Source: Scytonema sp. RU_4_4 (GTDB lineage: Bacteria > Cyanobacteriota > Cyanobacteriia > Cyanobacteriales > Nostocaceae). From it: a DNA stretch of 39,319 nucleotides. Of the stretch, positions 33,277 through 39,319 are shown one piece after another; positions within the stretch are counted from its first letter, which is position 1, and every line of letters begins with the position of its first letter. The stretch is taken from contig JAAUSC010000046.1 in NCBI GenBank assembly GCA_012031965.1, forward strand, positions 1 through 39,319, written 5' to 3'. Below the pieces are notes generated by a model. That model saw only the letters and a list, made by a program, of their open reading frames with translations. It was not told the origin of the DNA and made no database searches. The translations under genes and the position numbers were made by a program.

Positions 33277-34683
33277 ATGAACAGAACTCTCATAAATGAA
33301 GAAACAGCTAACTTACAACAGAGGTATTTAGAAGCGTTTATTGAACGCTACACCAAGCGTACCAAAACCTCAAAACAACTTACACAAACTTACCGTCCAG
33401 TTTTAGCAAATAGCCGAGCTTCATTCGGGTTCCGTTTGTCCATCAAGGAAATACTCTATCCCATCATTGGCAAGCAAGCACAAGGTTCGCGAATGTGGGA
33501 TGTTGATGGTAACGAATATATAGATCTAGGAGGGTTTGGGGTGAATCTCTTTGGGAATAATCCTCCCTTTATTAAGGAAGCTTTGGCAGCGCAACTTGAG
33601 CAAGGAATACAGATTAGTCCCCAGGCAGAATTTGCTGGTGAGGTTGCTTCGTTAATCTGTGAACTGACGGGAATGGAGCGGGTCACTTTTCTTAATTCAG
33701 GCACAGAAGCCGTAATGACAGCATTACGACTAGCCCGTTCCGCCACAAATCGCTACAAAATTGCTCTCTTCTCAGGGTCTTATCATGGTCATTCTGATGG
33801 CACGCTTGTGATAGCGCACAAAGGCGAAGAAAATCCGCGTGCGGTACCTCTTGCTCGGGGCATATCGCCAAATATTGCTGAAGATGTGTTGGTACTAGAT
33901 TATGGTAATTTTGAGTCACTTGAGGTAATCAAAGCTTATGCATCCGAACTGGCAGCGGTTCTGGTTGAACCTGTACAAAGTCGCCGACCTGAGTTACAGC
34001 CCCAAGCATTTCTCCAACAATTGAGGCAACTGACTCAAGAATCCGGGATAGCATTAATTTTTGACGAAATGGTGACAGGATTCCGCATTCATCCAGGAGG
34101 AGCGCAAGCATGGTTTGGTGTTGAAGCCGATCTCGCAACCTATGGAAAGATTATTGGTGGTGGAATGCCGATTGGTGTGGTTGCTGGTAAGGCGACTTAT
34201 ATGGATGGGGTTGACGGTGGTATGTGGAATTATGGGGATGAATCCTACCCTCAAGCGAAAACGACATTTGTTGCAGGTACTTTCTGCCAGCACCCGCTCG
34301 CTATGGCAGCAGCACGAGTTGTCCTACAGCATCTCAGAAGTCAGGGAGCTGGACTACAGCAGCAGTTGAACCAACGTACTTCGCAGTTCGTTGAAACCCT
34401 AAATACTTACTTTGAAGCCAAAAAAGTGCCTTTCCGAGTTGCTAATTTTGGCTCGCTTTTTGGTCCTGTGCTTTTGAGAAACGCTACCTCAAATCATTCT
34501 ACTGTTTCAGAAAATATTGACTTGCTACTCTATCATCTGCTCGCTAAGGGAATCTATTTACGAGGAGGGTGTTTTCTATCTACAGCCCATACCGATGAGG
34601 ATATTGACCGTATCATTCATGCCATCAAGGATAGCGTAGAGGAAATGCAAGAGGGAGGTTTCTTGGTAGATTCCCATTCCTAA
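33277..34683 (+). CDS. Class III PLP aminotransferase (GSA-aminotransferase/MxcL-like)
   Basis: 468 residues of the fold-type I, class III aminotransferase family. Landmarks are MWDVDGNEYIDLGGFGVNLFG, NSGTEAVMTALRLAR (cofactor phosphate binding), SYHGHSDG, LIFDEMVTGFR (Asp that contacts the pyridine N) and the Schiff-base lysine K291 in TYGKIIGGGMPIG. It resembles glutamate-1-semialdehyde aminotransferase and the aminotransferase domains of NRPS/PKS lines rather than ornithine or acetylornithine enzymes. Coming 136 bases after a reductase-ended NRPS, the likeliest job is transamination of the released peptide aldehyde, as MxcL does for myxochelin. An alternative is amination of phosphonopyruvate made by the nearby PEP mutase. 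It is unlikely to be the housekeeping hemL given this context. Confidence 0.85.
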   Translation: MNRTLINEETANLQQRYLEAFIERYTKRTKTSKQLTQTYRPVLANSRASFGFRLSIKEILYPIIGKQAQGSRMWDVDGNEYIDLGGFGVNLFGNNPPFIKEALAAQLEQGIQISPQAEFAGEVASLICELTGMERVTFLNSGTEAVMTALRLARSATNRYKIALFSGSYHGHSDGTLVIAHKGEENPRAVPLARGISPNIAEDVLVLDYGNFESLEVIKAYASELAAVLVEPVQSRRPELQPQAFLQQLRQLTQESGIALIFDEMVTGFRIHPGGAQAWFGVEADLATYGKIIGGGMPIGVVAGKATYMDGVDGGMWNYGDESYPQAKTTFVAGTFCQHPLAMAAARVVLQHLRSQGAGLQQQLNQRTSQFVETLNTYFEAKKVPFRVANFGSLFGPVLLRNATSNHSTVSENIDLLLYHLLAKGIYLRGGCFLSTAHTDEDIDRIIHAIKDSVEEMQEGGFLVDSHS

Positions 34684-34814
34684 CTTCGTTTTTCTCTCTT
34701 GATCGTACTGATGACTGAAACTTTAGCGAGTATCAAGATGAAAGTATGCAAGCGATCGCCGCTTGTGTATCTCATTTATAGCTGTTTGTTCATGAGCCAC
34801 TGTCGGTTAACAAT

Positions 34815-36119
34815 ATGGCGCAATGCAAGGCGCATCGTAGAATGCGAATCTTCATCCTGATCTGGTTTGGGCAGCTTGTCTCACTGATTGGTTCTGGGCT
34901 GACTCGATTTGCTTTAGGTGTCTGGGTATACCAGAATACTGGGTCAGTCACGCAATTTGCGCTCATTTCTTTGTTCGCTATGCTGCCAAGCATCTTGATG
35001 TCACCGTTGGTTGGTGTGCTTGTAGATCGCTGGAACCGACGCTCTTGTATGATACTCAGCGATGCAGGGGCAGGACTGAGTACGCTGGCTATTGCACTGT
35101 TGCTCTTGGTTAGTAAGCTTGAAGTCTGGCATATCTACCTGGCTGTAGCAGTCAGTTCGACCTTTAGCGCTTTCCAGTGGCCAGCCTATGCTGCTGCAAC
35201 TACGATGCTTGTCCCAAAGCAACACCTTGGTCGTGCCAATGGCATGGTGCAACTTGCAGAAGCAGCTTCACGGCTGCTCTCACCAATGTTAGCAGGTGCG
35301 CTGGTTGTCACTATTGAGATTCAGGGCGTAATCCTGATCGACTGCGTTACTTTCCTCTTTTCTTTAGTAACGCTGCTACTCGTCCGATTTCCTAAGCCGA
35401 AAACTACCGCAGAGGATAAAGTGAAGCAGGGTTGGCGACTGCAGGAGTTTACTTATGGGTGGACATACATCACTGCTCGACCCGGACTACTCGGATTGTT
35501 GATTTTCTTTGCTGCCATTAATTTCCTAATCGGAGTTGTCAGCGTGCTAGTTACACCATTGGTGCTAGCCTTTGCTGCAGCTACTGTACTTGGCACTGTG
35601 CTGTCCATTGGTGGAAGCGGGATGTTGGTTGGCTCTCTAGTGATGAGCGCTTGGGGTGGTCCAAAGAACCGTATCCGTGGTGTGTTCAGCTTCACCCTAT
35701 TAGGTGGACTGTCCATACTACTTGCTGGGCTTATGCCTTCTGTTCCGGTCTTCTTTGCAGCTGCTTTCATATACTATTTTGGGGTGTCAATTATCAATGG
35801 CTGCGACCAAGCCATCTGGCAGAGCAAAGTCGCATCTGCTGTGCAAGGACGGGTGTTTGCCGTGCGGAGTATGCTTGCCTTGGCATCCCTACCGCTTGCC
35901 TATCTGATTGCAGGACCATTAGTCGATCAAGTCTTCGAGCCGTTGCTTGCTGTCTCTGGACTATTGGCTGGAAGCATAGGACGGATTATCGGTGTGGGAC
36001 GAGGACATGGCATTGCCCTGTTGTTTGTTGTGATGGGAATGCTCACTATGCTAGCAACAGCTGGGGGCTATTTATATCTACCTCTACGGCGACTAGAGGA
36101 GCAACTGCCGGATATGTAA
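34815..36119 (+). CDS. MFS exporter (MFS_3/EntS-like)
   Basis: 434 residues with about 12 hydrophobic helices. The loop 2-3 motif appears as PLVGVLVDRWNRRSCMILSD, and the VPKQHLGRANGMVQLAEAASRLLSPMLAGAL block is typical of the MFS_3 group that includes the enterobactin exporter EntS. Such genes regularly close cyanobacterial NRPS clusters, where they are thought to export the product. It follows the aminotransferase by 131 bases on the same strand. Either the ATG at 34815 or the one at 34842 (MRIFILIWFG) could be the start. The segment SIGRIIGVGRGHG between the last helices is slightly longer than usual but in frame. Confidence 0.9.
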   Translation: MAQCKAHRRMRIFILIWFGQLVSLIGSGLTRFALGVWVYQNTGSVTQFALISLFAMLPSILMSPLVGVLVDRWNRRSCMILSDAGAGLSTLAIALLLLVSKLEVWHIYLAVAVSSTFSAFQWPAYAAATTMLVPKQHLGRANGMVQLAEAASRLLSPMLAGALVVTIEIQGVILIDCVTFLFSLVTLLLVRFPKPKTTAEDKVKQGWRLQEFTYGWTYITARPGLLGLLIFFAAINFLIGVVSVLVTPLVLAFAAATVLGTVLSIGGSGMLVGSLVMSAWGGPKNRIRGVFSFTLLGGLSILLAGLMPSVPVFFAAAFIYYFGVSIINGCDQAIWQSKVASAVQGRVFAVRSMLALASLPLAYLIAGPLVDQVFEPLLAVSGLLAGSIGRIIGVGRGHGIALLFVVMGMLTMLATAGGYLYLPLRRLEEQLPDM

Positions 36120-36176
36120 TATCAAGTCCGGTTGATTTAGTTATGATTCGGAGAATCTGCTGCCACAGCCCGGTAG

Positions 36177-36329
36177 ACCTTGCTGAAGCAGTCTGTACTC
36201 CCACTAGTGGATGAGTTAAGGTTAGCAGAACTGCAAAATGATTTAGGTGCAGACGCCCAAGCAGTCATCTTTCCCACCGTTCCACCTGTGAATGCTGCGA
36301 TGTCACCCATAAGTTTATCAATTGATTAA
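36177..36329 (+). pseudogene. Possible gene remnant between MFS and phosphonate genes
   Basis: The frame open after a stop at 36174 encodes about 50 residues including LPLVDELRLAELQNDLGADAQAVIFPTVPPVNAAM. It has coding-like composition but no good start codon or recognisable family. It may be the 3' end of a lost gene. Confidence is low. Confidence 0.3.
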
Positions 36330-36439
36330 GAATTAATTAATAAATATTGTATTTAGCAAGACATTGCTGGTATAAAATTCAGGAAATCCGTAAGAATTTC
36401 CGGATTTCTTGGTGTCTTAGCTGTGTTGGTAACTTAACG

Positions 36440-37216
36440 ATGAAGGCAATGATATTAGCTGCTGGCGTTGGACGACGCTTGGGAAAAGACGGGCAAGTCC
36501 AACCCAAAAGCTTGCTGAGATTTAACGGCAAATCTCTCCTGGAACGCCATTTGGATTATCTTCGTGATTGCCAGATTGACGAAGTGGTCATTGCTGTTGG
36601 TTACCAGGCTGAAATGATCGAGGATGAAATCAAAGCGTTGGGAGCCGAAAATTGGGTCAGGACTGTTTACAATCCTAACTACACCAAAGGCAGTCTTGTT
36701 AGCCTTTGGACGTTACGGGAATATCTCACCGCAGGCGATGACCTGTTATTAATGGATGCAGATGTTTTATGCGATCGCCGCATCCTAGAGCGATTGGTAA
36801 AGACAGACATACGCAACTGCTTTCTACTAGATCGAGATTTTGAACCGGGAGAAGAACCAGTTAAGCTTTGTGTGCAAGACGGTTATCTAGTGGAGTTTCG
36901 CAAACAAGTTGCGGCGAATCTTGCTTATGATTTTGCAGGCGAATCTGTAGGGTTCTTTCGCTTTGAGAGTGCGTTAGCGCAAAGCGCGGCTCCCTTTGGG
37001 AGCATCGCCCGCCGTCTTGCTTCTCGCATAGAGTACTACGTCACCGCCGGACTGCATGAAGAACCGTATGAGGAAGCAATTCGAGATTTGCTGTTGGAAA
37101 CTCCGGAAGCATTTGGGTACGAAGACATCACAGGTTTACCCTGGATTGAAATCGATTTTCCCGAGGATATTAAACGCGCCCAAAACGAGATCCTACCTCT
37201 TTTAGGAGGAGTATAA
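36440..37216 (+). CDS. LicC-like nucleotidyltransferase (phosphocholine/phosphonate cytidylyltransferase type)
   Basis: 258 residues from the ATG at 36440; the frame is open to 36347 but that leader is not family-like. The nucleotide-binding loop MKAMILAAGVGRRLGKDGQVQPKSLLRFNGKSLLERHLD fits the L-A-A-G-x-G-x-R...PK-x-L signature. The metal-binding Asp lies in LLMDADVLCDRR, and the C-terminal GLPWIEIDFPEDIKRAQ block is typical of the family. Such enzymes make CDP-choline, NDP-sugars or CMP-phosphonates. Its TAA abuts the ATG of the PEP mutase gene, so the two are translationally coupled, and activation of a phosphonate is the natural inference. A short palindromic repeat sits in frame at about 36970-37010. 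Confidence 0.85.
   Translation: MKAMILAAGVGRRLGKDGQVQPKSLLRFNGKSLLERHLDYLRDCQIDEVVIAVGYQAEMIEDEIKALGAENWVRTVYNPNYTKGSLVSLWTLREYLTAGDDLLLMDADVLCDRRILERLVKTDIRNCFLLDRDFEPGEEPVKLCVQDGYLVEFRKQVAANLAYDFAGESVGFFRFESALAQSAAPFGSIARRLASRIEYYVTAGLHEEPYEEAIRDLLLETPEAFGYEDITGLPWIEIDFPEDIKRAQNEILPLLGGV
36970..37010 (+). repeat. In-frame palindromic repeat in the nucleotidyltransferase gene
   Basis: GCTCCC-TTT-GGGAGC (36989-37003), preceded by GCGTTAGCGCAAAGCGC, encodes ALAQSAAPFGSIA between GFFRFES and RRLASRIEYYV. It looks like a dispersed cyanobacterial repeat that added about 12 residues without a frameshift. Confidence 0.6.
37204..37209 (+). promoter_or_regulatory. Strong ribosome binding site of the PEP mutase gene
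   Basis: AGGAGG sits 7 bases before the ATG at 37217 and inside the last codons of the upstream gene, supporting coupled translation. Confidence 0.8.
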
Positions 37217-38872
37217 ATGTACCAAATATCTGCACCTGTTGTCAGAGATTCAAAACCAAGCAAGTGTGCTCAGTTGCGGGAGTTACTCGAATCGCCTCAA
37301 CTCGAATTTATTATGGAGGCACACAATGGTATTAGCGCCCGCATCGTGGAAGAGGCTGGATTTAAAGGAATTTGGGCAAGTGGACTTGCTGTTTCTGCTC
37401 AATATGGCGTACGAGACAATAATGAAGCCAGTTGGACTCAAATTGTGGAAATGCTGGAGTTCATGTCCGATATTACCCAGATTCCTATTCTGTTAGATGG
37501 GGATACGGGTTATGGCAACTTCAATAATATGCGTCGTCTAGTCAGGAAGCTAGAACAGCGAGGTATTGCGGGAGTCTGCATTGAAGATAAGCTTTTCCCA
37601 AAGACCAATAGTTTTATTAATGGCGATCGCCAACCTTTGGCTGATATCGATGAATTCTGCGGCAAAATCAAAGCAGGCAAGGATAGTCAACAAGATCCAG
37701 ATTTCTGTATCGTTGCCCGTGTCGAAGCTTTGATTGCGGGTTGGGATCTATCGGAGGCATTACAGCGAGCTGCATTATACCACGCATCTGGAGCAGACGC
37801 AATCCTGATTCACAGCAAATTATCTCGTCCTGACCAAGTGCTAGAGTTTGCTAAAGAGTGGGCGGGTCGTTGTCCTTTGGTCATCGTGCCAACAAAATAT
37901 TACAGCACCCCAACCGATGTCTTTCGCAAAGCCGGGATTAGTTTGGTTATCTGGGCAAACCACATGATTCGAGCTGCTGTTGCGAGTATGCAGGCGATCG
38001 CCCGCGAAGTTCAAAGCCAAGAAACTCTGATCAATATTGAAGACGATATTGCTCCAGTCAAGGAAATTTTCCGACTACAGGGAGCAGATGAACTGCAAGA
38101 GGCGGAAAAACGCTACTTTACCAATGGACGCCACCATACTCAGGCGATCGTTCTTGCTGCAACCAGAGGACAAGAATTTGCTGGGTTGACTCAAGATAAA
38201 CCCAAAGTCATGTTACCTCTTGGAGGGAAACCCCTGCTCAGGCATTTGGTAGACAAATTCAAAAAACTTGCCATCAACGATATTACCGTTGTTGCGGGTT
38301 ACAAAGCAGAAACTATCAATGTTCCGGGGACTAAAGTTATCCGTAACTCAGAGTATGAAACGACGGGAGAATTAGCATCTTTAGCGTGTTCCCAAGCCAG
38401 CTTTAGCGACGATATGCTGGTGGTTTACGGCGATTTACTTTTCAGAAGCTACATTTTGCGAGATTTATTAGATTGTCCCGGAGAAATTGTTGCTGTGGTC
38501 GATTCTGCTATGAATAGTAAGTCATTTAGTGGTTCTCCTGACTATGCTTATTGCTCAATAACAGACGACCTTTCCCTGTTTGGACAGGATGTCAACCTTT
38601 TGCACATCTCCAAAGCAACGCAAACGGAGTGGGGACAATCCTGTGGACGGTGGATTGGGATGCTAAAATTCCGAAGCCAAGGCAGACAGTGGTTGGATGA
38701 AGCACTTGGTGAGTTACAAACAAGACCAGATTTTAACCGCTTAGGTATGCCAGAATTATGTAATTACTTAATTGAGCAAGGGAAACCAATTAAAGTTCTT
38801 TATATTCGCGGTAACTGGCTAGATATCAACTCTTTGGACGACCTTGATCTCGCTTTTCAGTTGAAAAAATAA
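37217..38872 (+). CDS. Phosphoenolpyruvate mutase fused to a nucleotidyltransferase domain
   Basis: 551 residues, two enzymes in one chain. Residues 1 to about 290 are PEP mutase, which rearranges PEP to phosphonopyruvate and forms the C-P bond. The diagnostic E-D-K-x5-N-S is [10 protein letters not shown] (E123-S132), and the metal site is [10 protein letters not shown] (D94, D96). Isocitrate-lyase-family hydrolases lack this EDK...NS loop. Residues about 308-551 are a nucleotidyltransferase ([16 protein letters not shown], then [45 protein letters not shown]). The usual AAG is AAT here, a variation I associate with this fusion type. Fosfomycin Fom1 joins the same activities in the opposite order. 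No phosphonopyruvate decarboxylase is present to pull the unfavourable equilibrium. Confidence 0.93.
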   Translation: MYQISAPVVRDSKPSKCAQLRELLESPQLEFIMEAHNGISARIVEEAGFKGIWASGLAVSAQYGVRDNNEASWTQIVEMLEFMSDITQIPILLDGDTGYGNFNNMRRLVRKLEQRGIAGVCIEDKLFPKTNSFINGDRQPLADIDEFCGKIKAGKDSQQDPDFCIVARVEALIAGWDLSEALQRAALYHASGADAILIHSKLSRPDQVLEFAKEWAGRCPLVIVPTKYYSTPTDVFRKAGISLVIWANHMIRAAVASMQAIAREVQSQETLINIEDDIAPVKEIFRLQGADELQEAEKRYFTNGRHHTQAIVLAATRGQEFAGLTQDKPKVMLPLGGKPLLRHLVDKFKKLAINDITVVAGYKAETINVPGTKVIRNSEYETTGELASLACSQASFSDDMLVVYGDLLFRSYILRDLLDCPGEIVAVVDSAMNSKSFSGSPDYAYCSITDDLSLFGQDVNLLHISKATQTEWGQSCGRWIGMLKFRSQGRQWLDEALGELQTRPDFNRLGMPELCNYLIEQGKPIKVLYIRGNWLDINSLDDLDLAFQLKK

Positions 38873-38889
38873 GTATATAACCCACATTC

Positions 38890-39168
38890 CACACCCTATA
38901 CTGTCACAAACAGAACAATATCTTATTGACCCAACTTTGAAAGGGATAACCCAAAAAATCCGTGATGTCTACGGTAATACTAACGAAGTAAAACTCACTA
39001 TCTTCCGGCTCAACGACACGGGAACCTGTGGCAGGCTGTGGCTATAGGTTCGTTTGCTGATAACGGCGAACTGTGGTTTGAAATTCAGCTTGTAGCTGTC
39101 AATGGTGAGGAATTTTCTATTGAAGCATTGTTATATCAAGTTCGCTTAATTGCTTATAAATCACGGAT
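38890..39168 (+). pseudogene. Decayed small gene with a TG-duplication frameshift
   Basis: The frame TEQYLIDPTLKGITQKIRDVYG...LTIFRLNDTGT stops at 39045. The neighbouring frame continues WQAVAIGSFADNGELWFEIQLVAVNGEEFSIEALLYQVRLIA. Deleting one TG of TGTG at 39027-39030 joins them as D-T-G-T-W-Q-A-V. There is no start codon at the 5' end, where another shift is likely. The family is not recognised. Confidence 0.65.
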
Positions 39169-39282
39169 AACCCCACCCCGGTTTTGTCTGACGCCAAAAC
39201 CTCCCCTCCCCTTGGTAAGACTACAGTGTACACACATCTCGCTCAAAACCTCACCCTCGCTTTTAGCTGCGCTAAAATCTTT

Positions 39283-39305
39283 CCCTCTCCTTACTAAGGA
39301 GAGGG
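39283..39305. repeat. Palindromic intergenic repeat at right edge
   Basis: CCCTCTCCTTA and TAAGGAGAGGG form 11-base arms around a single C. It is embedded in CT-rich intergenic sequence of a kind common in cyanobacterial genomes. Confidence 0.75.
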
Positions 39306-39319
39306 ATGCCCGATAGGGC

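Noticed and set aside
35651-36214. 187-codon plus-strand ORF overlapping the MFS gene
   Set aside because: It is an alternate frame of the clear MFS protein, with Cys/Trp-rich composition and no domain.

Overview
The window looks like a chromosomal segment of a filamentous cyanobacterium, probably of the heterocystous (Nostocales-type) lineage. Support comes from many GCGATCGC (HIP1-type) octamers, a cytochrome c6 gene, a TonB-dependent receptor with the AMIN-domain front end common in cyanobacteria, heptameric short tandem repeats (TTCCAAA, ATTAGTC), and palindromic repeats in intergenic DNA and inside genes. No rRNA, tRNA or CRISPR array was recognised. The genus cannot be fixed from the sequence alone.

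Layout, left to right. 1-5.6 kb: the start of a receiver-like protein (minus strand, running off the left edge), alaS, a lytic-transglycosylase-like protein, an orphan Phd/YefM antitoxin followed by a truncated PIN toxin, and a DUF4870 membrane protein. 5.9-7.5 kb: a cyclic-peptide-exporter-type ABC transporter (minus). 7.7-11.2 kb: a tight three-gene plus-strand operon of GT21/HpnI-like glycosyltransferase, B12-binding radical SAM enzyme and CDP-alcohol phosphatidyltransferase, which looks like an undescribed lipid-modifying pathway. 11.3-13.4 kb (minus): a BlaI/CopY repressor, a secreted TPR protein and cytochrome c6 (petJ). 13.5-18.3 kb (minus): a TonB-dependent receptor, a substrate-binding lipoprotein and a FecCD permease, with no ATPase alongside. 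A 1.3 kb repeat-bearing intergenic region follows.

19.5-36.1 kb (plus) is a nonribosomal lipopeptide cluster. Gene 1 encodes FAAL-ACP-C-A(Ser)-PCP-C-A-PCP, but it is split inside the second A domain by a 177-bp MITE-like insertion that brings in-frame stops. Gene 2 encodes C-A-PCP-thioester reductase. A class III aminotransferase and an MFS exporter follow. The logic is acyl-Ser-X-X with reductive release to an aldehyde and possible transamination to an amine, as in the myxochelin pathway. The second and third A domains share the same specificity code as I read it (D-S-A-L-I-A-E-V-W).

36.4-38.9 kb (plus) is a translationally coupled pair: a LicC-like nucleotidyltransferase and a phosphoenolpyruvate mutase fused to a second nucleotidyltransferase domain. 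This is the signature of C-P bond (phosphonate) biosynthesis. No phosphonopyruvate decarboxylase is in view, and the right edge holds a decayed pseudogene and repeats.

Most notable: a phosphonate-forming module beside a reductively released lipopeptide NRPS and aminotransferase; a condensation domain whose HHxxxDG motif reads HTSILDG; the MITE that breaks the synthetase; and three short palindromic repeats that appear to have been absorbed in frame into biosynthetic proteins.
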